From Salsipaludibacter sp963735045 (lineage in GTDB: Bacteria > Actinomycetota > Nitriliruptoria > Nitriliruptorales > Nitriliruptoraceae), in contig CAVTIZ010000002.1 of NCBI GenBank assembly GCA_963735045.1, positions 682,001 to 746,000 on the forward strand: a stretch of 64,000 nt of DNA, read 5' to 3'. Below, piece by piece: positions 42,800 through 51,865 of this stretch (position 1 is its first letter; the number at the start of each line of letters is the position of its first letter). Position numbers and translations under genes: made by a program. The notes under the pieces are model-generated. The model was not told the DNA's origin. It searched no databases and saw only the letters and a program-made list of their open reading frames with translations.

Positions 42800-43842
42800 C
42801 CCTGCCCGTCGCCGGTGTCGGCGAGTGCGTCGGCGATCACCTGGACGAAGTCGACCACGCGCGGGCCCCACCGCGACGGCACGTCTTCGGGGAGTGGGAC
42901 GACGTGGCCGTCGGCGACGGCGGTGGTGGTGTCCCAGCCCGGCCGCTGGGCAAGGGTCTCGGCCGACTCGCCGAAGCTGGCGTCGGCCAGGAAGATCCAG
43001 TCGGGGTCCTGTTCGACCACGAACTCCGGGGACACCTGCGGGTAGCCGCCGGCGTCCTCGTCGACCGCGTCGGCGATGTTGTCGAGCCCGAACAGGCCGT
43101 AGACCTGGCCGATGAAGGTGTCGCCCGTGACGCTGTACAGGGTCGAGTCCAACTCGTGGAAGTAGGTCTGGCCCGACGCGTCGGGGGCGTCGGCGACCAG
43201 CTTGTCGATGTCGGACTGCATGCGCGAGGTGACGTCGGCGGCCTCGTCGTCGCGGCCCGTCACGGTGCCGAGCTGGTCGATCTGGGTGTAGACGTCGTCG
43301 AAGGTGGTCGCCGCCGACTGCACCAGCAGCGGGATGTCGAGTTCGGCGAGTTGGTCGGCCAGCCCCGGGTCCTGGGCGATGACGAGGTCCGGGTCGTAGG
43401 TGGTGATGGCCTCGACGTTGGGGGTGAGCGCGTCGAGGTCGGTGACCGGCGCCTCCTCCGGGTAGTAGGAGTACTGGTCGACGGCCACCACCTGGTCGCC
43501 CGCGCCGATCGCGAACAGCGACTCGGTCGCGGTGGGCGACAGCGACACGATGGCGTCGGCGGCCGCGTCCAGGGTCACCTCGGCCCCGGACGAGTCGGTG
43601 ACGGTGATCGCGCCGTCCGTGGCGCCGCCGTCCTCGGTCGCCGATGCGGTCACCGAGGTGGTCGCATCGGGAGACGGTGCGGGGGACGCCGTCGGTTCGG
43701 CGGTCGTCGTGGACGTCGCGGCCGGGGAGGCCGCGTCCGTGGACGAGGCGTCGTCGGTGGCGCTGCCGCCGCCGCAGGCCGCCATGGCGATGGCGAGCGC
43801 GGCCGTCGTCGCGGCCAGGCGGAAGTGGGTGTCGACCTTCAT
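42796..43842 (-). CDS. btuF: Cobalamin-type ABC transporter substrate-binding lipoprotein
   Basis: 348 residues. The signal peptide ends in MAAC (Cys near 23), a lipobox, followed by a Ser/Thr/Ala/Pro-rich linker of about 50 residues. The periplasmic-binding-protein-2 domain (BtuF/FepB type) follows: IVSLSPTATESLFAIGAGDQVVAV, YPEEAPV, PNVEAITTYDPDLVIAQ and a C-terminal lobe with PSRWGPRVVDFVQVIADAL. First gene of the riboswitch-controlled unit. ATG 43842 is 122 nt downstream of the aptamer, with an AGGA about 10 nt upstream. Confidence 0.9.
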   Translation of the reverse strand: MKVDTHFRLAATTAALAIAMAACGGGSATDDASSTDAASPAATSTTTAEPTASPAPSPDATTSVTASATEDGGATDGAITVTDSSGAEVTLDAAADAIVSLSPTATESLFAIGAGDQVVAVDQYSYYPEEAPVTDLDALTPNVEAITTYDPDLVIAQDPGLADQLAELDIPLLVQSAATTFDDVYTQIDQLGTVTGRDDEAADVTSRMQSDIDKLVADAPDASGQTYFHELDSTLYSVTGDTFIGQVYGLFGLDNIADAVDEDAGGYPQVSPEFVVEQDPDWIFLADASFGESAETLAQRPGWDTTTAVADGHVVPLPEDVPSRWGPRVVDFVQVIADALADTGDGQG

Positions 43843-43964
43843 GGGGTGGGGTCCTGGTCTGCGAGGTGGTGCAGACGTGGGGACGCCACCGACGGTCCAT
43901 GGAACACTGCCGACGCTGCAGTCCGACACGAACGCCCCCGTACCTCGCGGGTTGTCGTTTCGCA

Positions 43965-44103
43965 CCACGGGGTCAGGCGACCTGGCTCGTCACCGTGCGT
44001 GGACGGTGACTCACAGTTGCGGGACAGCGCCGGACTCGCACCGGACTTCGCTGACCACCGTGGTCCCGGCGTGGGCCGGGGAGCCGAGCCTACACCTCCG
44101 TGG
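43965..44103 (-). promoter_or_regulatory. Cobalamin (B12) riboswitch
   Basis: On the minus strand the consensus core is clear: AGTCCGGTGCGAGTCCGG, then GCTGTCCCGCAACTGTGAG and GAGCCAGGTCGCCTG. A closing stem CCACGG (44103-44098) with CCGTGG (43970-43965) encloses the aptamer. It sits between the fxsA-side region and btuF and would repress btuFCD-cobO when adenosylcobalamin is plentiful. The expression platform lies in 43843-43964; a small hairpin ACTGC-GCAGT is seen there but the mechanism is not certain. Confidence 0.93.
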
Positions 44104-44238
44104 GACCACGCTCCCTGCCGCCGCGCGGACCGACGTGGTCCCGGCGGTCCGGCGTCGACGGGGTCCCTGCGTCGCCGAGGCGCAGGATCGGTGCGTGCCA
44201 CGGCCACCGGGACGGACCGGCGTCACGGCATCCGGGCA

Positions 44239-44244
44239 TACAGT
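44239..44244 (+). promoter_or_regulatory. Candidate -10 element (TACAGT) for fxsA
   Basis: TACAGT lies 23 nt before GTG 44268. GGAGAAAG between them may serve as ribosome site. Confidence 0.35.
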
Positions 44245-44267
44245 GCCCACCGGAGAAAGAGCGCATC

Positions 44268-44873
44268 GTGCCGATCCTGTTGTTCGTCGCCTTCATCGTC
44301 GTCCCGCTGGTCGAACTGTTCGTGATCTCGCAGGTCGCCGGCGTGATCTCGTTGGGACCGACCATCCTGTTGCTGGTGGCCGACTCGTTGTTCGGCGCCT
44401 GGCTGGTCAAGCGCGAGGGCGGGCGTGCCTGGCGTTCGCTGCGGTCGGCGTTCGAGTCGGGTGGCTGGCCCGCCGACGAGATGGCCCAGGGCGCCCTGGT
44501 CATCTTCGGGGGCGCCCTGCTGCTGACCCCGGGTTTCGTGACCGACATCGTCGGCTTCGCCTGCGTGATCCCCCCGAGCCGACGGCTGATGTCGTCGCTG
44601 CTGCGACGCTGGACCGCCGCCTGGGCCGCGTCGCGCGCCGGGGCCGGTCGGGCCGGTGCGGCGGGTGCCTTCTGGACCAGTGGGGGCTCGTCGCAGCCAC
44701 AGCGAGGCTCCGTGGGCGCGGCGGACCCACGCTCGTCGGGACCCGGCGGGGCGCCCCCGCCAAAGCGCCCGGCGAATCGACCCGGGACCCGATCGGGCCA
44801 CGACGATGCCCGCACCGGTGACGTTCCCGACGTCGAGGTCCTGGGCGTGGAGCGCGACGACCCGGCCTCCTGA
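44268..44873 (+). CDS. fxsA: FxsA-family membrane protein
   Basis: 201 residues. The first about 120 residues match FxsA: MPILLFVAFIVVPLVELFVI, LVADSLFGAWLVKREGGRAW and GALLLTPGFVTDIVGFACVIPPSRR. Three to four membrane helices are followed by a Gly/Ala/Arg-rich cytoplasmic tail with a polar, Asp-rich end (about 80 residues) longer than in enterobacterial FxsA. FxsA influences phage F exclusion in E. coli; its normal role is unclear. GTG start. Confidence 0.85.
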   Translation: MPILLFVAFIVVPLVELFVISQVAGVISLGPTILLLVADSLFGAWLVKREGGRAWRSLRSAFESGGWPADEMAQGALVIFGGALLLTPGFVTDIVGFACVIPPSRRLMSSLLRRWTAAWAASRAGAGRAGAAGAFWTSGGSSQPQRGSVGAADPRSSGPGGAPPPKRPANRPGTRSGHDDARTGDVPDVEVLGVERDDPAS

Positions 44874-44891
44874 GCCCGGGCCCGACGTGGC

Positions 44892-44981
44892 TCAGCGCAG
44901 GTGGTGGACGCGGAGGAAGCCGAACTCGCCGGTGGGCAGCACGTCCGGAGCGTCGGAGCCGGCGGGTCGGGTCTCGGCCAT
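44892..44981 (-). CDS. Possible 29-residue microprotein between fxsA and ccr
   Basis: An ATG-to-TGA frame of 30 codons whose third positions are almost all G or C, as in real genes here. The peptide starts MAETRPAGSDAPDV and ends GEFGFLRVHHLR. No ribosome site is obvious. It could be a true small protein, the remnant of a gene, or chance; the 183-bp gap contains nothing else of note on this strand. Confidence 0.3.
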   Translation of the reverse strand: MAETRPAGSDAPDVLPTGEFGFLRVHHLR

Positions 44982-45021
44982 CAGGCGGCCCGGCCACCCG
45001 AACCCGCGGTCGGCGGCTCGC

Positions 45022-45027
45022 TAGCGT
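45022..45027 (+). promoter_or_regulatory. Candidate -10 element (TAGCGT) for ccr
   Basis: TAGCGT lies 29 nt before GTG 45057, with GAGGAGG as ribosome site between. Confidence 0.45.
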
Positions 45028-45056
45028 CCCTGGTGCTCGACGACGAGGAGGTCGCC

Positions 45057-46397
45057 GTGACCATGCAGGACATCCATGACGCCATCGCCGGGGGGGCCGA
45101 CGGGGCGACCCTGGGCGGGCTCGCGCTGCCCGAGACCATGCGTGCCGCGGTCGTGCGCAAGTCCGAGGTGGACCTGTTCGCCGGCATGGCGACGGCCGAC
45201 AAGGACCCGCGCCGGTCGCTGCACGTCGACGAGGTCCCGATCCCACCTTTGGGGCCAAACGAGGTGTTGATCGCCCCGATGGCGTCGGCGATCAACTTCA
45301 ACACCGTGTGGACCTCGATCTTCGAACCGATGTCGACCTTCGGCTTCCTCGAGCGCTTCGCGCGCGAGGGTGAACTCGGCGCCCGCCACGACCGCGACCA
45401 CCACATCGTGGGGTCCGACGCGGCCGGCGTGGTCGTGCGCACCGGCCCGGGCGTGACGCGCTGGCGGCCCGGCGACCGGGTCACGGTGCACTGCAACTAC
45501 GTCGACCTGGAGGGCCCGGAGGGCCACGAGGACTCGATGCTGGACCCCTCGCAGCGCATCTGGGGCTTCGAGACCAACTTCGGGGCGCTCGCGGACCTGT
45601 CGATGGTCAAGGCCAACCAGCTGATGCCGATGCCGGCCCACCTGACCTGGGAGGAGGCCGCCTCGCTCGGACTGGTGATGGCCACGTCCTACCGGATGCT
45701 GGTCGGGCGCAACGAGGCTCGCATGAAACAGGGCGACGTCGTGCTGATCTGGGGGGCGACCGGTGGCCTGGGCGGGTTCGCGACCCAGTTCGTCCGCAAC
45801 GGCGGCGGGATCCCGGTCTGCGTCGTGTCGTCGCCCGACAAGGTCGCGCTGCTGCACGACCTGGGGATCGAGCACGTGATCGACCGCAAGGCCGAGGGCT
45901 ACCGCTTCTGGACCGCCGACGGCGCGCCGGACTACGACGAGTACCGACGCTTCGGCGGGCGCATCCGTGACCTGGTCGGCGAGGACCCCGACATCGTGTT
46001 CGAACACCCCGGACGGGCGACCTTCGGGGCCAGCGTGTTCGTGGCCAAGAAGGGCGGCACGATCGTCACCTGCGCCTCCACCAGCGGCTACGACCACCAG
46101 TACGACAACCGCTACCTGTGGATGCACCTCAAGGACGTCCTGGGCTCGCACTTCGCGAACTACGACGAGGCCTGGAAGGCCAACCGACTGGTCGCCAAGG
46201 GCATGATCCACCCGATCCTGTCCGAGACCTACCCCCTGGACGAGGTCGGCGAGGCCGCGTACCGGGTCCACCACAACCTGCACACCGGCAAGATCGGGAT
46301 CCTGGTGGGTGCCGACGGGGCGGGCCAGGGGGTCCGCGACCACGACTTCCGCCAGCGCCACCTCGACGACATCACCGCCTGGAGCCGCCTGCAGTAG
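45057..46397 (+). CDS. ccr: Crotonyl-CoA carboxylase/reductase
   Basis: 446 residues, the characteristic length of the zinc-independent MDR family Ccr. Features: NFNTVWTSIFEPMSTFGFLERF, DHHIVGSDAAGVVVRTG, GDRVTVHCNYVDLEGPEGHEDSML and the cofactor loop LIWGATGGLGGFATQF, plus EHPGRATFGASVFVAKKGG. The enzyme reductively carboxylates crotonyl-CoA to ethylmalonyl-CoA with NADPH and CO2, the key step of the ethylmalonyl-CoA pathway and a supplier of polyketide extender units. GTG 45057 with GAGGAGG is preferred; ATG 45063 is possible. Other pathway enzymes are not in the window. Confidence 0.93.
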   Translation: MTMQDIHDAIAGGADGATLGGLALPETMRAAVVRKSEVDLFAGMATADKDPRRSLHVDEVPIPPLGPNEVLIAPMASAINFNTVWTSIFEPMSTFGFLERFAREGELGARHDRDHHIVGSDAAGVVVRTGPGVTRWRPGDRVTVHCNYVDLEGPEGHEDSMLDPSQRIWGFETNFGALADLSMVKANQLMPMPAHLTWEEAASLGLVMATSYRMLVGRNEARMKQGDVVLIWGATGGLGGFATQFVRNGGGIPVCVVSSPDKVALLHDLGIEHVIDRKAEGYRFWTADGAPDYDEYRRFGGRIRDLVGEDPDIVFEHPGRATFGASVFVAKKGGTIVTCASTSGYDHQYDNRYLWMHLKDVLGSHFANYDEAWKANRLVAKGMIHPILSETYPLDEVGEAAYRVHHNLHTGKIGILVGADGAGQGVRDHDFRQRHLDDITAWSRLQ

Positions 46398-46406
46398 CCC
46401 GGCGCG

Positions 46407-47021
46407 TCATCGCCGAAGGGTCCAGGTGTCGTCCGGGCCACGCGTGAACCCGACGCGCTGGAGGTAGGAGCGGTGCGTGTCGGTGCCGCCGACGCTGCTG
46501 ATCACCTCGACGCCGGCCTTGTCGAAGACCCGCGCACCATCGGCGTACAGCCAACTCCCCAGCCGTGAGTCCCGATGGGCCGGCAGCACGTAGTCGAGGT
46601 GGATGGTGACGTGGCTGTCGTCGCGGGTCCCGAGCACCACCCCGGCCGGCAGCCCGTCCCGGGTCAGGAGCAGGGCGAACCCGACCGGGCGGTCGAGGTC
46701 GACATCGGGCTGGAAGTGGTGGATGTCGCCGGCATGGTGGTGCAGGAAGTCGAGCAGGAACGGCGAGTCCGGTGGCACGACCACCGCGCCGAGGTCACGT
46801 TCGCCCCGGTACTCGCGCCAGAAGAACCGGAGGTTGAGGAAGGTGATCGCGATGTTGGTGAGCACGATCGGGACCGACCCGATCAGCAGGCCGTAGGCCA
46901 GGAACGTCAGCGACCCGAGCAGGGAGATGGTGCGCAGCCGGACGAACGACGTCATCGACAACGAGGTCACGACCAGCGCCGAGGCGACGTAGCCCACCAG
47001 TTCCTGCCAGGACAGCGACAC
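46407..47021 (-). CDS. YgjV-like membrane domain fused to acetyltransferase-like (GNAT) domain
   Basis: 204 residues. Residues about 5-75 form three hydrophobic helices (LVGYVASALVVTSLSMTSFVRLRTISLLGSLTFLAYGLL) similar to the YgjV inner-membrane family. The soluble part from about 90 has DRPVGFALLLTRDG, HLDYVLPAHRDSRLGSWLY and a terminal YLQRVGFTRGPDDTW, consistent with the motif A and C-terminal strand of a GNAT fold. The GTG start has GGGAGG at ideal spacing. Substrate unknown; membrane tethering of a GNAT suggests acylation near the membrane, which is inference. Convergent with ccr (9 bp gap). Confidence 0.65.
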   Translation of the reverse strand: MSLSWQELVGYVASALVVTSLSMTSFVRLRTISLLGSLTFLAYGLLIGSVPIVLTNIAITFLNLRFFWREYRGERDLGAVVVPPDSPFLLDFLHHHAGDIHHFQPDVDLDRPVGFALLLTRDGLPAGVVLGTRDDSHVTIHLDYVLPAHRDSRLGSWLYADGARVFDKAGVEVISSVGGTDTHRSYLQRVGFTRGPDDTWTLRR

Positions 47022-47146
47022 GGCGTCGCCTCCCGGGTCGCGGCCATCGTCGGGTGCGAGGGTGCCAGTTGCGACGACCGGGTGCCGTGCTCGCCACGGT
47101 CGGGCGTCCGGTCGTCCCCGGTCCGCGGCCGACCGCGGGGGCGGTG

Positions 47147-48136
47147 TCAGGTGGGCGACACCGTGCCGGCCAGGTCCTGGACCAGCGCGAGCTTGTCGAC
47201 CACGTGGGGGGACAGGACGAAGGGATACAGGTCGTCGGCGCCCATCGAACGGTTGACCGCGTTCAGGGCGTAGGTCAGTGGCAGCCACGCATCGACCAGG
47301 TCGCGCAGTCCGCCCGTGCCGTCGCCGAAGGCCGTCACCGGCCCCGGCCCTCCCGACCCGTCCAGCGAGCCCGGCACCATCGGCCGCAGTCCCCACTGCG
47401 AGGCGGTCTCGAGCGTGTCACGGATGTGCAGCCAGTGGGCGAAGGTCTCGGCGAAGTCCTCGCTGGGGTGCATGGTGGCGTACTCGCTGACGTGGTCGTC
47501 GCCCCAGTCGGCCGGCGGGCCCTGGTCGTAGTGGCGGTCCAGCGCCTCCTGGTAGTCCGCGCGCTCGTCGCCGAACATCGCCCGCACCTCCTCGACGCGG
47601 CCCGACTCCAGCGCCATGGCGGGGAACAGCCCGTGGCCGACCTCGTGGCGGAAGTGGCCAAGCAGGGTCCGGTAGGGCTCGTGCATGCGCTCGCGCACCT
47701 CGGTCCGCCAGGCGTCGTCGGCCTCCTCGACGTCGACGGTGATCAACCCGTCCTCGTGGCCGATCATCACCTGGTCGTCGAGTCGACTCGACACCAGGTC
47801 GAACGACAGCCGCTCGACCGGCAGCCCCAGCTGCAGGCACTGCCACACCATCCGTCGTTTCGCCGACTCCGCGTCGGCGACCGCCGCACGGAAGCCCAGG
47901 TCGTCGGTCGGGGCGGTCGCGCGGGTCAGGCGACACGACCGGCATTCGACCCCGTCGTCCTCCACCAGCCAGTTGCAGCCCAGCTCGGCCCGGTTGGCGC
48001 ACACGATCGTGGTCGGCTCGATGACCTCGACGTCACCCGTGGACGGACGCAGGCCCAACGGCGAGTCGCACTGCAGGCAGGTGTCGTTGTCGAAGAAGAC
48101 CACCTGGCCACAGGTGTCACACGTGAACGCGCGCAT
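47147..48136 (-). CDS. Putative zinc-binding metallopeptidase (zinc-ribbon plus HExxH)
   Basis: 329 residues. The N-terminus has two Cys clusters (Cys6, 9, 20, 23 and Cys46, 54, 65, 68) forming a zinc ribbon. The peptidase motif HEVGH is at 164-168, with downstream glutamates in HPSEDFAETFAHWLHIRDTL likely the third ligand region. This matches the family annotated as putative zinc-binding metallopeptidase (PF15887-like). It follows the transglutaminase/ATP-grasp genes on the same strand after 92 bp, an association that recurs with those genes, suggesting that it processes a peptide made or cross-linked by them. Substrate unknown. Confidence 0.8.
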   Translation of the reverse strand: MRAFTCDTCGQVVFFDNDTCLQCDSPLGLRPSTGDVEVIEPTTIVCANRAELGCNWLVEDDGVECRSCRLTRATAPTDDLGFRAAVADAESAKRRMVWQCLQLGLPVERLSFDLVSSRLDDQVMIGHEDGLITVDVEEADDAWRTEVRERMHEPYRTLLGHFRHEVGHGLFPAMALESGRVEEVRAMFGDERADYQEALDRHYDQGPPADWGDDHVSEYATMHPSEDFAETFAHWLHIRDTLETASQWGLRPMVPGSLDGSGGPGPVTAFGDGTGGLRDLVDAWLPLTYALNAVNRSMGADDLYPFVLSPHVVDKLALVQDLAGTVSPT

Positions 48137-48228
48137 GCAGGATCCGATCGGGGCAGGGGACTGGTCGGCGGGCGACCCGCCGGCCACCAGTGGACCACTG
48201 CCCGGCCGGCGGCGCCAACCCGGCGACC

Positions 48229-49119
48229 TCAGGCGGCGTCGCGGCGGACCACGTCGACCTCGACGGTCAGTTCCTCGGTCGTGCCGTCGGTGAAGATCAC
48301 GCCCTTGAGCGGCGTGACGTCGGCGTAGTCGCGCCCCCAGGCGGTGGTCACGTGACGGTCGCCGACGACCTGGTCGTTGGTGGGGTCGAGGTCGAGCCAG
48401 CCGACCTCGGGAAGGTGCACGCTGGCCCAGGCGTGTGACACGTCCGAGCCCTGCAGTCGCGGGCGGTCCGGGGGCGGGTCGGTCTCGAGGTAGCCCGACA
48501 CGTAGCGCGCCGGCAGCCCGAGCGAGCGCAGGCAGCCGATCATCAGGTGCGCGAAGTCCTGGCACACCCCACCGTGGGCGTCCAGCAGCTCCTCGGCGGT
48601 CGTGGACACGTCGGTCGCGGACGGGTCGAACTCGAAGTCGTGGTGGATGCGCCCGCACAGGTCCACGACCGCCTCCACGGCGGGACGGTGGGGGGGAAAC
48701 GACGGCGCGGCGAACTCGCGCATCCGGGTCGAGGAGTGCACCAGCGGCGAGTCCAGCGCGTAGGCACGGGCGTCCAGCAGCACCGGGTCGGTGCCGCCGC
48801 GCACGGTGTCGCGGACCGACTCCCAGGCCCGGCGGGACAACAGGTGGGTGTCGATCGCGGTCGCGGCCACCTCCACCACCGAGTGCGCGACCACCTCCAG
48901 TTCCCGGTGGGGCTCGTGCAGCTGGAAGTGGACCATCCGGTTGCCGAAGAAGTCGTGGTGCTCGCGGGCCTGTTCGGGCACCGGCGTGACGTCCAGCCGT
49001 GACTGGAGGCAGCGCTGCCCCGGTGTGTCCCGGGGCAGCAGGTGGGCGAGGCCGTAGCTGGCCGCCACCTCCTCGGCATAGCGGTAGCGGGTGCGATGGG
49101 TCACGGCGTAGCTGCTCAT
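48229..49119 (-). CDS. Transglutaminase-like cysteine protease family protein
   Basis: 296 residues. An N-terminal Bact_transglu_N-type domain (MSSYAVTHRTRYRYAEEV through HFQLHEPHRELEVVAHS) precedes a transglutaminase core with catalytic Cys186 (GGVCQDFAH), His229 (SHAWASV) and Asp245 (WLDLDPTND). Cytosolic, no signal peptide. The ATG overlaps the ATP-grasp/alpha-E stop (ATGA), so the two are translationally coupled. Family members of this genomic context are predicted to cleave or cross-link peptides produced by the ATP-grasp enzyme; no substrate is known. Confidence 0.88.
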   Translation of the reverse strand: MSSYAVTHRTRYRYAEEVAASYGLAHLLPRDTPGQRCLQSRLDVTPVPEQAREHHDFFGNRMVHFQLHEPHRELEVVAHSVVEVAATAIDTHLLSRRAWESVRDTVRGGTDPVLLDARAYALDSPLVHSSTRMREFAAPSFPPHRPAVEAVVDLCGRIHHDFEFDPSATDVSTTAEELLDAHGGVCQDFAHLMIGCLRSLGLPARYVSGYLETDPPPDRPRLQGSDVSHAWASVHLPEVGWLDLDPTNDQVVGDRHVTTAWGRDYADVTPLKGVIFTDGTTEELTVEVDVVRRDAA

Positions 49120-51761
49120 GCGCCGTCCCCGCGCCACTCCGTCACGGTGGCCTCGACACCGCCCAGCGCGGTCCCGCGCTGGGGCTTGCGGTGGTGGAAG
49201 TGGTGGGCGGTGACCTCGTCGGAGGTGGTGCGGAGGCGCTGTTCGAGGGTGTCGAGCAGGGCCTGAAGTGCGCTCGGACCACCGGGTTCGCCCTGGCCCG
49301 GCGACGCCAGCCCCTCGGCCAGGGCACCGGTGTCGGCCAGTCGCAGTGCGGTGGCGGCGTCCAGCACCGGCCGCTCGGCGGCCGACGCCCGGCCCGGCCC
49401 GGGGTGGCCGGGCAGTGCCTGCAGGTCCGTGGCCAGCCGGTCCAGTTGGTGGGCGACCGAGCGCGGGTTGGTGGGGTCGAGCAGCAACAGGTCCAGCATC
49501 GTGGCCAGCTGCGCACGTGAGCGGTAGCGCCGGCGGTAGGTGACGATCGACTCGCTGGCCGTCAGGACCGACTCGAACAGCAGCGAGTCCGCCGCCGTCC
49601 CGTGGTCGTCCAGCACCATGCCACGCAGCAGGGTCACCACGTGCACCGCACGTTCGATCCGGCGGCCGGCATCCATGAACCGCCAGCCGGGATCGCGGAT
49701 CATCGACTCCGACGCCAGCCCCTGCAGCGCCAGCAGGCTGGTCAGGATCCGACCCAGCCGGCCCCGCGAGACGAAGTCGCGGTCCGGCTCGCCCGCCCCA
49801 CCGGGGTCCGGGGCGGACGGTTCGGGGATGCGGTCGACCTCCCGTTCCAGGGCCGTCAGGACCGTCCAGGTGTCCACCGACAGCTGGTCGCGAACCACCT
49901 GGGCGGCCGCGTCGAGACGGTCCAGGTCGTGGGCGAGCGTGCCCGGGGCCTGCCGGTCGGTCATCAGCCGACGGACGGTGTCGTCGGGCAGCAGCGTGGG
50001 CCGGTCGTCCCAGCCCAGCGTGGCCATGCCGGTGACCTGGCCCAGGGTGCGCAGCAGGATGGTCAGGGTCGTGGCACCGGCGGGGTCGTCGGTGGCGGCC
50101 GCGGACAGGTCGGTGCGTCGTTCCTCCACGACCCGCAGCAACCGGACCAGCCCCTCGGCACGTTCGGCGTAGCGCCCGAGCCAGAACAGGTTCTCGGCCG
50201 CGCGGGCCGACATCGTGCCGATCGGGGAGACCGGTTCGGACGGGCCCGGGCGCAGCCAGTAGGCCGCGACCGTCTCGGGTTCCGAGGACAGGACCCAGGT
50301 GTCCTTGCTGTGGGCCCCACGCTGGTTGCTGACCAGCCCCTCGTCGGTGGCCACGCGCGTCAGCCCCCCCGGCATCGTCGTGAACGACCCCTCCCGGGCG
50401 ACCGCGAACGCGCGCAGGATGCTGCGGCGCGGGACCAGCCGGCCGTCCAGGAACGTCGGCACGGCGCCGAGGTCGAGGTGTTCCTGGCCCACGAAGCGGT
50501 GGGGATGCGTGGCGATGCGGGTGCGCAGGGCGTCCTGCTCGGTCGTGGTGAGCCCGGCCCCGAGGATGCTGGCCGGACCCGCGCCACGGGCGATCGGCTT
50601 GACCACCAGCTCGTCCAGCCGGGCCAGGACCTCGCGGCGCGACGCCGGGTCCCCGCACCACAGCGTCCGTACGGACGGCAGGCGCAGGTCCTGGCCCAGC
50701 AGCGTGCGTGCGAGCTCGGGCAGGAAGGCGTGCAGTGCCGGGTTCTCCACGACGCCGGCGCCCAGCGGGTTGACCACCGTCAGGGTCTCGGACCGGATCG
50801 CCTCGACCATGCCGGGGACCCCGAGCTGGGAGTCGCCACGCAGTTCCAACGGGTCGCACCAGGCCGCGTCGACACGGCGGAGGACCACGTCGACGGGTTC
50901 GAGCTGGTCGAGGGTGCGCAGCAGCATCCGCCCGTGGCGCGCCACCAGGTCGTGTCCCTCCACCAGGGAGTAGCCCAGCGTGGACGCCAGCAGCGCGTGT
51001 TCGAACGCGGTCTCGTTGGCCGGTCCCGGCGACAGGATCACGATGCGCGGCTCGTCGACCCCGGGTGGGGCCGCCGCCTGCAGGGCCGCTCGCAACGAGC
51101 GGAAGAACGGTGCCAGCCGGTGCACCTGCATCGACCGGTACAGCGACGGGAACACCCGGGACAGCACCAGCCGGTTCTGCAATGCGTAGCCGGCGCCGGA
51201 CGGTGACTGGGCACGATCCGCCAGGGCGACCACGGTCCCGTCGTGGTCGCGCACGAGGTCCACCGCCAGGGTGACCAGGGTCGATGGCCCGGGAACGTCC
51301 AGGCCGTCCACGGCGCGCAGGAAGCCGGGGTGGCCGAACACGACCTCCGGGGGCAGCAGGCCACGCCGCAGCAGGTCGCGCGGTCCGTACAGGTCGGCCA
51401 GCACGAGGTCGAGCAGTTCGGCGCGCTGGATCACCCCGGACTCGATGCGCGCCCACTCCTCGGAGTCCAGCACCAACGGCAGGGCGTCGAGGTGCCACCG
51501 CGCCGTCCCGGCCAGTTCGCCGTCCCGGCCCGCACCATGACCACGGCCGTCGGGGTGGACGTGGTAGGTCACGCCGTCGTCGGCGAGCTGACGCGCGATC
51601 TCTCGCTGGCGCTCGTCGAGGTCGGCGCGTCCCAGCAGCTCCATGGCGCCCGTGACGTCGCGCCAGTGTTCGCGCACGACCCCGTCGGGCCGGACCATCT
51701 CGTCGTGCACGCCGGCCCGCGGGCGGTAGCCGGCGAGCAGGGTGGGGTGGGTGGCGGTCAT
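49116..51761 (-). CDS. Circularly permuted ATP-grasp protein fused to alpha-E domain
   Basis: 881 residues. The N-terminal half (about 1-500) is the circularly permuted ATP-grasp type 2 family: ADDGVTYHVH, PLVLDSEEWARIESGVIQRAELLD, LVLADLYGP, VILSPGPANETAFEHALLA and the late LVVKPIARGAGPASILGAGL. The C-terminal part (from about 530) is the alpha-E helical domain beginning SARAAENLFWLGRYAERAEG. In many bacteria these are separate adjacent genes; here they form one chain. The predicted chemistry is ATP-dependent amide bond formation with an acyl-phosphate intermediate. Partners: two transglutaminases and a metallopeptidase in the same operon. Confidence 0.9.
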   Translation of the reverse strand: MTATHPTLLAGYRPRAGVHDEMVRPDGVVREHWRDVTGAMELLGRADLDERQREIARQLADDGVTYHVHPDGRGHGAGRDGELAGTARWHLDALPLVLDSEEWARIESGVIQRAELLDLVLADLYGPRDLLRRGLLPPEVVFGHPGFLRAVDGLDVPGPSTLVTLAVDLVRDHDGTVVALADRAQSPSGAGYALQNRLVLSRVFPSLYRSMQVHRLAPFFRSLRAALQAAAPPGVDEPRIVILSPGPANETAFEHALLASTLGYSLVEGHDLVARHGRMLLRTLDQLEPVDVVLRRVDAAWCDPLELRGDSQLGVPGMVEAIRSETLTVVNPLGAGVVENPALHAFLPELARTLLGQDLRLPSVRTLWCGDPASRREVLARLDELVVKPIARGAGPASILGAGLTTTEQDALRTRIATHPHRFVGQEHLDLGAVPTFLDGRLVPRRSILRAFAVAREGSFTTMPGGLTRVATDEGLVSNQRGAHSKDTWVLSSEPETVAAYWLRPGPSEPVSPIGTMSARAAENLFWLGRYAERAEGLVRLLRVVEERRTDLSAAATDDPAGATTLTILLRTLGQVTGMATLGWDDRPTLLPDDTVRRLMTDRQAPGTLAHDLDRLDAAAQVVRDQLSVDTWTVLTALEREVDRIPEPSAPDPGGAGEPDRDFVSRGRLGRILTSLLALQGLASESMIRDPGWRFMDAGRRIERAVHVVTLLRGMVLDDHGTAADSLLFESVLTASESIVTYRRRYRSRAQLATMLDLLLLDPTNPRSVAHQLDRLATDLQALPGHPGPGRASAAERPVLDAATALRLADTGALAEGLASPGQGEPGGPSALQALLDTLEQRLRTTSDEVTAHHFHHRKPQRGTALGGVEATVTEWRGDGA

Positions 51762-51865
51762 GGGGGCGCAGCCTAGGCCTCGGCCCCGGTGTCGGCCCCA
51801 GGCCGGTCCCGGCCCGGTCCCGGGCCCGTCGGCGACGGCTGCGCACGGCTGCCCAACGGCCCGGC

